Assembly (NCBI RefSeq): GCF_000512915.1
Contig: NZ_CP007034.1
Location: 2,730,001-2,794,000 of the forward strand
Direction: 5' to 3'
Source: Barnesiella viscericola DSM 18177
GTDB lineage: Bacteria > Bacteroidota > Bacteroidia > Bacteroidales > Barnesiellaceae
DNA: 64,000 bases
A program made the position numbers and the translations under genes. Of this stretch, positions 1-7,994 are shown piece by piece. Every line of letters begins with the position of its first letter. The stretch's first letter is position 1. The notes under the pieces were generated by a model. The model was not told the DNA's origin and made no database searches. It worked only from the letters and a program-made list of their open reading frames with translations.

Positions 1-88
1 CGGGCCGTTTTTTCAGTTCGTCGATATAGTTGAAGGCCTTTTTGCAAAAGGGACAACGAGCTTGGTAGAAAAGTTTGATCGGTTTCAT
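1..88 (-). CDS. Glutaredoxin-like protein, N-terminal part (runs off window)
   Basis: Read on the minus strand from the ATG at 88, the first 29 codons give MKPIKLFYQ-ARCPFCKK followed by AFNYIDELKK. The CPFC motif placed after a short first beta strand is the redox-active CxxC of the glutaredoxin/thioredoxin fold. Such proteins reduce disulfides or glutathione adducts in the cytoplasm. Only about a third of a typical 80-residue glutaredoxin is inside the window, so the class (classical glutaredoxin or a glutaredoxin domain of a larger protein) cannot be settled. A promoter-like box lies just upstream at 117-124. Confidence 0.6.
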   Translation of the reverse strand, partial: MKPIKLFYQARCPFCKKAFNYIDELKKRP

Positions 89-116
89 GTCGATGATTTT
101 ATTTCATGTTTCAGGA

Positions 117-124
117 CAAATATA
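117..124 (-). promoter_or_regulatory. Putative -7 promoter box for the glutaredoxin-like gene
   Basis: On the minus strand this reads TATATTTG, a perfect match to the Bacteroidales -7 consensus TAnnTTTG, 28 bases upstream of the ATG at 88. No convincing -33 TTTG was found at the usual spacing. The rest of 125-287 shows nothing that can be supported as a gene. Confidence 0.4.
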
Positions 125-287
125 CTCTATTTCGGGAGATGTCGAGCCGGTTGACGGTATTAATTACAAAGATGATGAATTTTTGTTCGGCAGAGTGTGG
201 AATATCGTATTGTATAAATCGCTGTTGATGAGAAGAAACCCTCTATTTGAGCGCTACTGTAACCCTTGAAAAAGTTTTGTCGGCTCA

Positions 288-318
288 TTGTTTGCATTTC
301 AACTTTTCTGTATTTTTG
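288..318 (+). promoter_or_regulatory. Promoter for the structured RNA
   Basis: TTG at 288-290 and TATTTTTG at 311-318 are separated by 20 bases. This matches the Bacteroidales vegetative promoter (-33 TTTG, -7 TAnnTTTG). Transcription would begin around 322-326, directly at the 5' hairpin of the RNA that follows. Confidence 0.6.
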
Positions 319-319
319 C

Positions 320-535
320 ACCGAGATTGAGCAAGCTCAATCGGTGACATATTTAAGAAGAAGCGTTATGCTTATCTTGTAGTTTGAAAACGTAGGAAAT
401 TTTCTAAACGAGATGCAAGGTTAGGCATAGTGGTTCTCACGCATCACGGCGTGGGCTGCTATCTCATATCTGTATCTCGGGTTTTTCCTACGGCCTTCAA
501 ACTGCGGTATGAGTGTTCAGTTCCACGCTTGAACC
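320..535 (+). ncRNA. Rod-shaped structured RNA, 6S-like (possibly the Bacteroidales-1 motif)
   Basis: No reading frame is present. The sequence begins with a tight hairpin (ACCGAGATTGAG paired with CTCAATCGGT, about 320-344). It then folds into a long rod: GTAGTTTGAA (379-388) pairs with TTCAAACTGC (496-505), CGTAGGAAA with TTTCCTACG, CGAGAT with ATCTCG, ATAGTGG with CTGCTAT, and CTCACGC with GCGTGGG around a small terminal loop. A single rod broken by internal loops is the 6S RNA architecture, which binds RNA polymerase holoenzyme. Length of about 200 nt and the strong promoter fit. I recall a Bacteroidales-1 motif proposed as the phylum's 6S RNA, but identity was not checked. Nothing else is seen from 536 to 717. 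Confidence 0.55.
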
Positions 536-717
536 AATAATAATTATGTATAACCCTGATACAAAGGCCAATGATGAGGTCCTATCTACAAATTGATACC
601 ATAATGTTCCCGTTATTGTCAATGATTCAAACACAATCAAGGTCGTTTATAGGAATAATCATAGTCCAAGAATAGGAGTAATAAACTTCGAGTTTTTATT
701 GCTTAGTAAAAATGGTT

Positions 718-1398
718 TTAATCTGTAACATTAACGTGAATATCGTATTCGTCTTTTTTGTCTTGAATCTTTTTAACTTCATTAATCCAAAAGCTAACAT
801 TGTTAATAAAACTATCCCATCTAACCATATGTATGTAACTGACATAACCACGGTAAACATTATCGCCAATATTGCAAATTGAATGTGTTTTCTCTATTTG
901 ATTAAACATATTCGCTCGTAAAACTTTAAATAGTTTATTTGTATGCCATAACATACATCCTGACTGACAGCATCTCTTCGGTTCGAGCATATAATCATAC
1001 CTACCGTTAATATCAGGAAGAACGACTGCCAGTATACCATTTCTTCTGCTGGTTCTGTCATTTCGAGTTGTCTCTCTTAGAGAATAAGACACTTCCCAAG
1101 GAATCCATTGATCATCTTCGCTTTTATTTAATTCTTTCATATTAGGAGAAATAAGTACAATAGTAATGCTACTATCAAAAATTTTGTTTCTTAATTTTGA
1201 CTCCACAGTGGAGTCTTTAAAATTGGATAGATCCTCACCATCTAGTTCTCCTTTATTAATGAGATCATCATCTTCAAGCTTATCCTGTAGCTCATCAACA
1301 TAGTGACGAACTTTGGTTGATTCGTACCAAGGTGTTCTTTCAAGATGTTCCACAGAAGTATCACCATATTTATATGATATAAAAATCTTATGTCCCAT
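718..1398 (-). CDS. TIR-like domain protein (DUF1863 / Thoeris ThsB-like), orphan
   Basis: The 226-residue product begins MGHKIFISYKYGD, the FISY strand of TIR and MTH538-type TIR-like domains. It continues with an aspartate-serine strand (SSITIVLISPNM) and WIPWEVSYSLRE, matching the region that carries the conserved glutamate in TIR NADases. Proteins of this family sense phage and make NAD-derived signal molecules in the Thoeris system, where a ThsA effector sits next to them. No ThsA-like gene is present here. An IS end lies 19 bases upstream of the start codon, so the native promoter and any upstream partner may have been removed. The C-terminal half is less characteristic. It could also be a standalone TIR effector. 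Confidence 0.65.
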   Translation of the reverse strand: MGHKIFISYKYGDTSVEHLERTPWYESTKVRHYVDELQDKLEDDDLINKGELDGEDLSNFKDSTVESKLRNKIFDSSITIVLISPNMKELNKSEDDQWIPWEVSYSLRETTRNDRTSRRNGILAVVLPDINGRYDYMLEPKRCCQSGCMLWHTNKLFKVLRANMFNQIEKTHSICNIGDNVYRGYVSYIHMVRWDSFINNVSFWINEVKKIQDKKDEYDIHVNVTD

Positions 1399-1417
1399 GA
1401 TTATTTATAAATTAAGT

Positions 1418-2739
1418 CACTAGTGTCCGGAAAAAAATTCTCCGACAATGTTTTAATTATTAAACATCAATAAGTTACAAACATCAGAAAATTTTTCGAT
1501 TAGAACATCAGTAACTTTGCGGTAGCCATCAAGAGGTTATCCGCAAGCCATGAACAAAGGAAAAACAATCTTCGCTCAGATTATGTCTCTCATTAACGAA
1601 TACGAGTTCAAGAAATGTGTCGACCGCTACAAAGGTGACCGGCATGCTATCAAATTCAATTGTCGTGACCAGTTCATGGTGATGAGTTTTGCACAGTTCA
1701 CTGACAGAGCTGGTTTGAGAGATATAGAGACTACACTTAACCTCTGCGGCGACCTCTATCGCTCCGGAATCAAGGCAATACCTCGATCCACGCTTGCGGA
1801 GGCCAATGAGAAGAAGGATTGGCGTATATATCAATACTTTGCGATGACTTTGGTAAAGGAAGCCACGATACTTTACAAGGATGAAAAGCTGCGAATTGGT
1901 CTTGAGGAGATGATATATGCGTTTGACAGCAGTACCATTGACCTGTGTCTTAAGTTGTGTCCATGGGCCGAGTTTCATCATGGTAAGGGTGCGTTCAAGA
2001 TACATACACTGATGGATCTGCGAGGCTCGATTCCCACATTTGTCATGCTCACGCCAGGCAAGGTTAACGATGCCAGGATGATGGACAAGATTCCTGTTGA
2101 AGCAGGTGCTTTCTACCTGATGGATAGGGGATATGTTGCCTTTGAAAAACTTTACAAGCATTTCCAGCAAAAGGGCGCCTACTTTGTTACACGCGCCAAG
2201 GACAATATGTCTTATGAGGTTATTGAGTCCAGACCTGTCAACAAAGACTCGGGCGTTCTTTCGGATGAGACTATCAGACTTGCTGGATATTACTCTACCA
2301 GAAAGTATCCCGACACATTGAGACTTGTTGTATATGAAGACATTGAGACTGGAAGAGTATATCGATTTCTGACCAACAACTTTGCGATTGACGATCCGCT
2401 GACTATTGCGGAACTCTACCGTGAACGCTGGCTGATAGAACTGTTCTTCAAATGGATCAAGCAGCATCTTCACATCAGGACTTTCTACGGCACTTCCAAG
2501 AACGCCGTGTACACGCAGATATGGATAGCCATTTGTGACTATCTTCTGCTCATCATTGCGAAGAAGCGATACGGGTTGGATCCAAGTCTTCATTCTATCT
2601 CTAACTCAATCGGACAAGTCCTCTTCCAGAGGGCGGATATCCGTGAAATTTATAATCAGCCGACAACTCCCGTTTGTGTTCCGGAGGCGGGTTCTGTCGA
2701 GCAACCTACTTTATGGTAAAATTTCTCCGGACAGCAGTG
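1418..2739 (+). mobile_element. IS4-family-type insertion sequence, copy A (1322 bp)
   Basis: The left end begins CACTAGTGTCCGGA and the right end, read inward, begins CACTGCTGTCCGGAG, giving imperfect terminal inverted repeats. A second copy of the same 1322-bp length is at 39348-40669. No matching target duplication flanks the element: the right side continues into an ATPase gene remnant whose 5' part is absent on the left. That indicates a deletion or recombination after insertion. Confidence 0.85.
1550..2719 (+). CDS. IS4-type DDE transposase, copy A
   Basis: The 389-residue protein cuts and joins the ends of the surrounding IS. An N-terminal DNA-binding region (MNKGKTIFAQIMSLINEYEF, resembling DUF4372) precedes the catalytic core. 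The core includes YAFDSSTIDL (first Asp), YLMDRGYVAFE (second Asp) and YRERWLIELFFKWIKQHL, the YREK-like signature with the catalytic Glu. Copy B differs by only a few residues (for example Y/D, I/M, D/E, I/F and N/S), so both are recent. A 354-residue antisense frame over the same DNA is a shadow. Confidence 0.9.
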   Translation: MNKGKTIFAQIMSLINEYEFKKCVDRYKGDRHAIKFNCRDQFMVMSFAQFTDRAGLRDIETTLNLCGDLYRSGIKAIPRSTLAEANEKKDWRIYQYFAMTLVKEATILYKDEKLRIGLEEMIYAFDSSTIDLCLKLCPWAEFHHGKGAFKIHTLMDLRGSIPTFVMLTPGKVNDARMMDKIPVEAGAFYLMDRGYVAFEKLYKHFQQKGAYFVTRAKDNMSYEVIESRPVNKDSGVLSDETIRLAGYYSTRKYPDTLRLVVYEDIETGRVYRFLTNNFAIDDPLTIAELYRERWLIELFFKWIKQHLHIRTFYGTSKNAVYTQIWIAICDYLLLIIAKKRYGLDPSLHSISNSIGQVLFQRADIREIYNQPTTPVCVPEAGSVEQPTLW

Positions 2740-2823
2740 ATATTGGATAATAAGGCCGGTGAAATCTCGTTCCAAGACCCGATTTATGCCTATTGGTTGA
2801 AGACTGAGTTCTTTGCAAAATAA
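2740..2823 (+). pseudogene. 3'-terminal remnant of an AAA ATPase (DUF234-type) gene
   Basis: The first base after the IS right end opens a 27-codon frame (ILDNKAGEISFQDPIYAYWL and on to the stop) that matches the last 27 codons of the remnants at 4452-4751 and 58494-58802. The upstream part of the gene is absent. Homology stops right after the stop codon, unlike the other two copies, which share long downstream DNA. Confidence 0.7.
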
Positions 2824-2885
2824 TAAGACTATGAATAAGTATAACCTTACTTGGATTGACTTCGCCAATAAGAAAAGGTGCAGGC

Positions 2886-2912
2886 TTACTAAAGCTATAA
2901 ATACTTTAGTAG
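2886..2912 (-). terminator. Putative terminator of the abiE pair
   Basis: TACTAAAG (2887-2894) pairs with CTTTAGTA around a short AT loop, about 30 bases beyond the stop of the AbiEii gene. It is AT-rich with a modest stem, so strength is uncertain. Confidence 0.35.
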
Positions 2913-2941
2913 TTATTTCTTGGAGAAAGCTTAATGTTGTA

Positions 2942-3769
2942 TTATTCTATTCTTACCATCCCGGCCAACTGCACGAAATAATCATTTGACCAAATATCAA
3001 GTTCTTTTGGATTGCGCACGAAAGGCAATACATCTTCTTTCACTTGTTTTATATCAGCTGAAGAGAGACGCTCAATGAGTTTCTCCTTGAATAACTCTGG
3101 AGTGATATTCTCATTGTTGAACTGCTTGCATCGTTCTGCCAAATGAGCAAAATCAAGTGGAATATTATGGCGTACATACCATTCAAAGTCGTACCAATCA
3201 CGACCTTTTACTCTGTTCTTCCACGCACGATATACTAAGGCGTGCATCTTGCCTGCAAACAAGTCGGGAAGTGTAAAACAACGGGTCATAAATGAATATG
3301 GCTGAAGCAATAGCTTCTGTTCCATCTTGAAGTTCAACGGTGGGCAAGTATCTACTTCTATCTTTATCTTTATAGATTTCTCTGTTTGGAAAGTCACATC
3401 ATACACATCGGTATTATCTTTAAGAAATGCCGATTCGACCTTTCCGAAATTCCTCTTGTCTTTTTTCTTTATTTCAACCTCACGGCCTACCATTGTAAAA
3501 GCATCAACGATAGCAGGAAAGTATTTCGTAAAATCGAACTTATCATCTTGCGTAAGCAATGAAAAATCCATATCCTCACTGAAACGCTGTAAGCCATGAA
3601 AGATTCTCAAGCAAGTTCCACCATAGAAAGCCGCCGACTCAAAAAAGCCTCCGGCATACAAGCCAGCAAGTATCACTTGTTGGTTCACTTCAAATATAGC
3701 GTTTCTCTTCTGTTGCTCTGTTGTTAAATCATAACGGGAGAGCATATTGTCGAATATTTCATTTTTCAT
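2942..3769 (-). CDS. AbiEii-type nucleotidyltransferase toxin
   Basis: The 275-residue protein matches the AbiEii/AbiGii toxin family, the nucleotidyltransferase toxin of type IV toxin-antitoxin and abortive-infection systems. The motif YGGTCLRIFHGLQRFSEDMDF (about residues 49-69) carries the GG-(S/T) and the D-x-D-type acidic pair of the nucleotidyltransferase fold; KIEVDTCPP supplies the later acidic strand. The DLFAGKMHALVYR segment is the usual lysine-bearing helix. Known relatives transfer nucleotides to tRNA or proteins and stop growth. Its start overlaps the stop of the antitoxin gene by four bases, indicating translational coupling. Confidence 0.85.
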   Translation of the reverse strand: MKNEIFDNMLSRYDLTTEQQKRNAIFEVNQQVILAGLYAGGFFESAAFYGGTCLRIFHGLQRFSEDMDFSLLTQDDKFDFTKYFPAIVDAFTMVGREVEIKKKDKRNFGKVESAFLKDNTDVYDVTFQTEKSIKIKIEVDTCPPLNFKMEQKLLLQPYSFMTRCFTLPDLFAGKMHALVYRAWKNRVKGRDWYDFEWYVRHNIPLDFAHLAERCKQFNNENITPELFKEKLIERLSSADIKQVKEDVLPFVRNPKELDIWSNDYFVQLAGMVRIE

Positions 3770-4392
3770 CGTCTTAAGAATTTTAAAAGTGTCGAAATTG
3801 AATCGGCCTTTTTGCCAACTTTTATGTAGTCTTCGAATATGGTTTTATCCATCTTATTGAACTCATCCATATCCATACGAATATCCTGTTCAAGATATGT
3901 TTCCACATCTTTCATATAGCGAAGATTGACCTGCGAGGAATTGGCAATCAAATCACACAAAGCCTTTTCCGGTGATGCAATAAGAAAAGCATAATTATCC
4001 TTATACATACTCCTTACTCCTATTGGAAATGCTATTTTTGAGATATGTTTGTAGTCATAACAGCCGACCGGAGTTTGAAAGCTACGCGAATGCTTTACCG
4101 TCATTGATTGATGAACATATACAGCCTCGGGGATAAGTCCATAATATCGTAGTGCAGTAGACATTGAAATATACGAAGGTGTATAGAGATGATTGGCTAT
4201 CAACTCACTCGATAGGGTCTTTCCTGAATATTCGGGGTTGATCACATAAAGTCCTCGCTTCAATCTGATGATAATCCCTTGCTTTTCGAGCCAGGTTACT
4301 TTCTTGTCAGCAGACTTAAGTTCTGGATATAACGATTCAATGATTGAAGTCGTTACTGGAATGGTTCCTATTTCATTTAATTGCCTGTCCAT
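3766..4392 (-). CDS. AbiEi-type antitoxin / transcriptional repressor
   Basis: The 208-residue protein has an N-terminal winged helix (about residues 1-65: WLEKQGIIIRLKRGLYVI is the recognition-helix and wing region) and the C-terminal AbiEi antitoxin domain. The segments PSYISMSTALRYYGLIPE and SPEKALCDLI are typical of the family. AbiEi proteins neutralise AbiEii and repress their own operon by binding inverted repeats upstream. The promoter box TATATTTG ends only four bases before the ATG, so the transcript may be nearly leaderless. A later internal start cannot be excluded. Confidence 0.85.
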   Translation of the reverse strand: MDRQLNEIGTIPVTTSIIESLYPELKSADKKVTWLEKQGIIIRLKRGLYVINPEYSGKTLSSELIANHLYTPSYISMSTALRYYGLIPEAVYVHQSMTVKHSRSFQTPVGCYDYKHISKIAFPIGVRSMYKDNYAFLIASPEKALCDLIANSSQVNLRYMKDVETYLEQDIRMDMDEFNKMDKTIFEDYIKVGKKADSISTLLKFLRR

Positions 4393-4396
4393 ACTG

Positions 4397-4460
4397 CAAA
4401 TATAGTAATATTTTGAACAATAAAAGAAATAATACTTCTTTTTCTGCTCAAAATATTACT
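4397..4460 (-). promoter_or_regulatory. abiE promoter with flanking inverted repeat, possible AbiEi operator
   Basis: The minus-strand -7 box TATATTTG occupies 4404-4397. AGTAATATTTTGAACA (4404-4419) is an inverted copy, with one mismatch, of TGCTCAAAATATTACT (4445-4460). AbiEi family repressors bind paired inverted repeats near their promoter, so this is a plausible operator. A caution is that the right arm also falls at the start of the ATPase remnant repeat, and a variant of it occurs at the other repeat copy near 58791-58806. Confidence 0.45.
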
Positions 4461-4751
4461 ACTCGGACAATCTTAAGAAATAGCGACCGCTGCCACATAA
4501 GGCTGTTGTTTGTAACAATCACCGAAACACTGACCACACAGCAACTAAACAATATTAACCTTATAGCCGGAGAAAAGGCCCTCAGTTCAACTGAAGTGAT
4601 GCATCGCTATCAAATATCTTCAACGACTTCAATATCACGCTCAAAGGCAGCCCTTATCAAGAATGATATATTGGATAATAAAGCCGGTGAAATCTCGTTT
4701 CAGGACCCGATTTATGCCTATTGGTTGAAGACTGAGTACTTTGCAAAATAA
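4452..4751 (+). pseudogene. ATPase gene remnant, C-terminal ~100 codons (copy L)
   Basis: The open frame reads NITTRTILRNSDRCH, LLFVTITETL, STEVMHRYQISSTTSISRSK and ends DPIYAYWLKTEYFAK. This is the winged-helix C-terminus found in Bacteroides ATP-binding proteins of the AAA/DUF234 (COG1672) type. No Walker motifs or N-terminal portion are present, so it is a fragment. It lies at the outer end of a 559-bp repeat whose inverted partner near 58.5 kb carries the same fragment. Confidence 0.7.
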
Positions 4752-5009
4752 TCATAATGTGGCTCTCGGTTTCAGAGCCATTTTTGTACCTTTTCTTATC
4801 AAAAAACGGCATTTTTCACAAGTTTTTGTACCGCACATTTTGATATTCAAGAAATTACACTTACTTTTACTTTCCAAAATGGAGGTACAAGCCGAGAATG
4901 GTGCTAAATATCACTAACTTACACATTCTCAGATACTTGCCAACCTGCTGGTTGTACCTTTTAGAGCGCTATACTATTGATAATCAACGATGTACACATA
5001 CTGCATCGG
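4452..5009 (+). repeat. Long inverted repeat, left arm (about 558 bp)
   Basis: This segment matches the reverse complement of 58242-58802. It covers the ATPase remnant and some 260 bp of downstream non-coding DNA with the landmarks GGAGGTACAAGCCGAGAATG, TTGCCAACCTGCTGGTTGTA and GATGTACACATACTGCATCG. Homology stops sharply after GCATCGG. The arms enclose about 53 kb including the PUL and the mobilizable element. From 5010 to 5286 no gene is visible. Confidence 0.8.
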
Positions 5010-5286
5010 GAAATGTCTTATATAAACAATTGATTACCAATAAGTTACAATTTTAAAAAGTTCGAATTTTCGCACAATCTTGTTGCCCGACTTTCAAAAG
5101 AGCAACAATAGCAACAATTTTATAGGCTTTCACAAATTTGCCTCTGACATTCCAAAAAAATTCGCTCCCGATTGAGGCTACTCGACTCTATCTGCTTTTG
5201 TATCCGATTCTCATTCATTTATTGCTGTGAATCGCTCAAATCTTGTTTATCATATTGCACACCTATCATTTATTACGTTTATCCCA

Positions 5287-5555
5287 TGCTCTTCGACAAT
5301 AAGGATGACCATTGCAAGAAATTCAGTTTTTATATGATCAAGAACTCCGATACAGGAGCCTGGCATTAGAGGCTTGCACCGGCATACGACCTCACGCTAT
5401 ACACCGAAGGATATAACGGAGAACACGTAGCCTTCGTCAATGGCACAGGTCATCCTGAATTATCCGACTTTATCGCTGTTGGCACAAAAATAAAAATCCC
5501 TAAAACAAGATGCCGCGAGATAATTGACGAAGTCCGTTCGGCTGCCAGGAATTAA
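5287..5555 (+). pseudogene. HipA toxin C-terminal remnant
   Basis: The frame reads FDNKDDHCKKFSF, then a TAG stop at 5367-5369, then in the same frame LAPAYDLTLYTEGYNGEHV and VNGTGHPELSDF up to TAA at 5553-5555. NxDDHxKNFSF and LAPAYDLT are the catalytic loop and metal-binding segments of HipA Ser/Thr kinases. The upstream region back to 5172 does not resemble HipA, so the gene is truncated as well as stopped. It does not match the intact HipA at 59349-60620 closely and belongs to a different HipA subgroup. Confidence 0.7.
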
Positions 5556-5689
5556 TTCGCTATGACATTATGCGATAAAGGTATTCTGTTCCAATTGTAT
5601 AGCTGACAACCGTACATTATATATCTAAACAACACTATTTAACATCATTATGCCAGTTTCTTGCACATGCCTTTTATTAACTTTATTCC

Positions 5690-6634
5690 ATGAAAACATC
5701 GAAGATAAAACTGACATTGAGTGACGGTAGCGTTGTTGAGGCGCAAGCCCCACTAATTGTATCTGCGAGTCGTGCGACAGATATTCCTGCGTTTTATGCC
5801 GGTTGGTTCTTCAATCGGCTTCGGCAAGGATATGTACGTTGGCGCAATCCATATAATGGAAAAGACTCTTATGTTTCTTTCGCCAACACGAAGTTCATCG
5901 TTTTCTGGTCAAAAAATCCAAAACCGCTTCTACCATTCCTCCCTATCCTAAAAGAGATGGAAATCGGGTGCTATATTCAATACACACTGAACGACTACTT
6001 TGTAGAGGGATTGGAGCCGAATGTCCCGGCGCTCGCCGAGCGAATCGACACATTCAAGCGGTTGGTTGATGAATTGGGCATCGGAGCTGTTGTTTGGCGT
6101 TTCGATCCGTTGATTCTTACCAACAAGATCTCAACAGATGATTTATTGAATAAAATTGAATACATTGCCAATCAACTGCGTGGATATACCGATAAACTCG
6201 TTTTCAGTTTTGCAGATATCTCTGCATACCGAAAAGTCGGCAGAAACCTCTCGGAAGCCGGTGTGCATTATCGTGAATGGACTGAATATGAAATGATTGA
6301 TTTCTCTCACCGGCTTTCTGAGCTGAATCTCGGTTTGGAACTTGCCACTTGCGCCGAAAAGGTGGATTTGTTACAGTTCGGAATAGTTCACAACCGCTGC
6401 ATAGACCCCAATTTGATCAGCCGTTTGAAACCGGAACTGCAACCATATATCCAAAATCTAAAAACAGACAAGGGGCAACGTACACTTTGCGGCTGCATTA
6501 CATCAAACGACATTGGCACATACAACAGCTGTCCACACGGCTGTGTCTATTGCTACGCCAATGCCAATCCTTTTTCAGCCAAACAAAACTTCATCAGACA
6601 TCAGCAAAACCCCAACAACGACTCGATTCTTTAA
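5690..6634 (+). CDS. DUF1848 family protein (predicted Fe-S / radical-type TIM barrel)
   Basis: The 314-residue protein matches the DUF1848 family. It starts with PLIVSASRATDIPAFY, includes FIVFWSKNPKP and YTLNDY, and ends with a cysteine-rich tail CGCITSNDIGTYNSCPHGCVYCYAN (about residues 266-290). The spaced cysteines would bind an Fe-S cluster and recall the DNA photolyase-like SPL superfamily. The reaction is unknown. It stands alone, with a converging terminator downstream, so no operon partner suggests a role. Confidence 0.8.
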   Translation: MKTSKIKLTLSDGSVVEAQAPLIVSASRATDIPAFYAGWFFNRLRQGYVRWRNPYNGKDSYVSFANTKFIVFWSKNPKPLLPFLPILKEMEIGCYIQYTLNDYFVEGLEPNVPALAERIDTFKRLVDELGIGAVVWRFDPLILTNKISTDDLLNKIEYIANQLRGYTDKLVFSFADISAYRKVGRNLSEAGVHYREWTEYEMIDFSHRLSELNLGLELATCAEKVDLLQFGIVHNRCIDPNLISRLKPELQPYIQNLKTDKGQRTLCGCITSNDIGTYNSCPHGCVYCYANANPFSAKQNFIRHQQNPNNDSIL

Positions 6635-6763
6635 TTTTGAAAACCGGTGATTTTTTTGTTACTTTTATAGTTACAAAATACAAAAAAGTGAATTCCAAAG
6701 TTTTATAATTGGGTGTCAGTAAGATATAATTTTAGATTGTCTAATAAATCACCGAAATGGAAA

Positions 6764-6797
6764 TCACCCTCGCCAGAGGTTGTTCTGACGAGGGTGA
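6764..6797. terminator. Bidirectional hairpin terminator between converging genes
   Basis: TCACCCTCGCCAGA pairs with TCTGACGAGGGTGA with one mismatch around a six-base loop. It lies between the plus-strand DUF1848 gene and the minus-strand epimerase gene. There is no strong T-run on either side, so it may act as a hairpin barrier rather than a canonical intrinsic terminator. Confidence 0.6.
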
Positions 6798-6859
6798 AAT
6801 CTCTAAAACCGAATTTGTTGGACGGCCCTGTTTTTTAATATAATTCTTTGGTTGCCGAA

Positions 6860-7990
6860 CTAATTACTAAATTTATAGATGCAAGTGCTTGAATAGGTCT
6901 TGTCGGGAGTTACTACAACCGACGGCCATGCAGGTTTGTTGGGTGAATCGGGGAAATGTTGCGTTTCAAGGCAGACTGCACTACGGCAAGGGTATGCAAT
7001 ACCGTGTTTGCCTTTGACCGTTCCATCAAGAAAATTACCTGCATAGAATTGGATTCCCGGCTCATCGGTGAACACGTCCATCGCTATTCCGCTCGTCGGG
7101 TCATATAAGCGGGCGGCTACGACTGAAATATCACCGGCTGTATCGAGCACGAAGTTGTGATCGTAGCCCAACCCGTTGGCAATCTGCTTATTCCCAGAGT
7201 TTATACTGTCACCAATCACACGTCCCTTACGAAAATCGAAAGGTGTACCCTCGACCGTCAGTATCTCGCCTGTGGTCATGAATGTACTGTCGATCGGCGT
7301 GAACGACGAAGCGTTCATTATAAGAGTTTCAGCGAGTATATCCTGCGAGGGATTTCCCGATAAGTTAAAGTAGCTGTGGTTGGTGAGGTTGAGTATGGTT
7401 GGCTTGTCGGTTGTCGCACGATATGCGATACGCAGGGCATTGTCGGACGTGAGCGTATAAGTAACCTGTACATCGACATTGCCCGGGAATCCGGCGTACC
7501 CGTCGGGGGTATTCAGCCGAAGTGTCAGCAGCGTATCAGAAATTTGGACCATATCCCAAACCGAGTGATGGAAGCCTTTCTCTCCTCCGTGCAGACAATG
7601 TCCGAAGTTATTTTTAGGCAGATCATATTCAACGCCATCGAGGGTAAACTTCCCTTTGTCGATACGGTTTCCATAGCGGCCTATAAGCGCACCAAAATTA
7701 TTGTCGATGTTTCTATAATCCGCTATCAAGTCGTGCCCGAGCACTACATCGCGCAGTTCACCGTTTTTATCCGGGACCATAAGCGATACCACACGTCCGC
7801 CATAGTTCGTTATACATGCCTCAATGCCATTGGCATTTGTCAAGGTATATAGAGAGGTATGTTTTCCATCTATAACAGCCTCAAAATTTTCGGGATTCAG
7901 CCCCGACTTTGTCAAGCCGGTTTTATCACTTACAGAACACGATGCCAATAATGCGCCCAGAAAGACGGAGATAATTACTTTATTTTTCAT
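6860..7990 (-). CDS. galM: Aldose 1-epimerase (galactose mutarotase), lipoprotein
   Basis: The 376-residue protein interconverts alpha and beta anomers of hexoses. A signal peptide ends in the lipobox LLASC with no acidic residues after Cys, suggesting retention on the periplasmic face. Family motifs are ITNYGGRVVSLMVPD, GRYGNRIDKGKF, LHGGEKGFHHSVW, LNLTNHSYFNLSG (the catalytic His region), GLGYDHNFVLD and ETQHFPDSPN with the late Glu. It is the last gene of the minus-strand side of the PUL. Hairpin 8028-8070 separates it from GH3, and a TAATTTTG box at 8002-7995 suggests its own promoter. Confidence 0.9.
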   Translation of the reverse strand: MKNKVIISVFLGALLASCSVSDKTGLTKSGLNPENFEAVIDGKHTSLYTLTNANGIEACITNYGGRVVSLMVPDKNGELRDVVLGHDLIADYRNIDNNFGALIGRYGNRIDKGKFTLDGVEYDLPKNNFGHCLHGGEKGFHHSVWDMVQISDTLLTLRLNTPDGYAGFPGNVDVQVTYTLTSDNALRIAYRATTDKPTILNLTNHSYFNLSGNPSQDILAETLIMNASSFTPIDSTFMTTGEILTVEGTPFDFRKGRVIGDSINSGNKQIANGLGYDHNFVLDTAGDISVVAARLYDPTSGIAMDVFTDEPGIQFYAGNFLDGTVKGKHGIAYPCRSAVCLETQHFPDSPNKPAWPSVVVTPDKTYSSTCIYKFSN

Positions 7991-7994
7991 TGCA

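Noticed and set aside
1529-2593. 354-codon open frame antisense to the IS4-type transposase (and the same at 39459-40523)
   Set aside because: It mirrors a clearly homologous transposase, has no recognisable motif, and its length follows from the codon bias of the other strand.
2831-2986. Small plus-strand frame starting MNKYNLTWIDFANKKRC
   Set aside because: It runs into the 3' end of the AbiEii gene on the other strand, crosses that gene's terminator hairpin and has no homology that I recognise.
5172-5369. 65-codon frame before the HipA remnant as an independent gene
   Set aside because: Only its last part (FDNKDDHCKKFSF) resembles anything, and this belongs to HipA and continues past the stop codon in the same frame.
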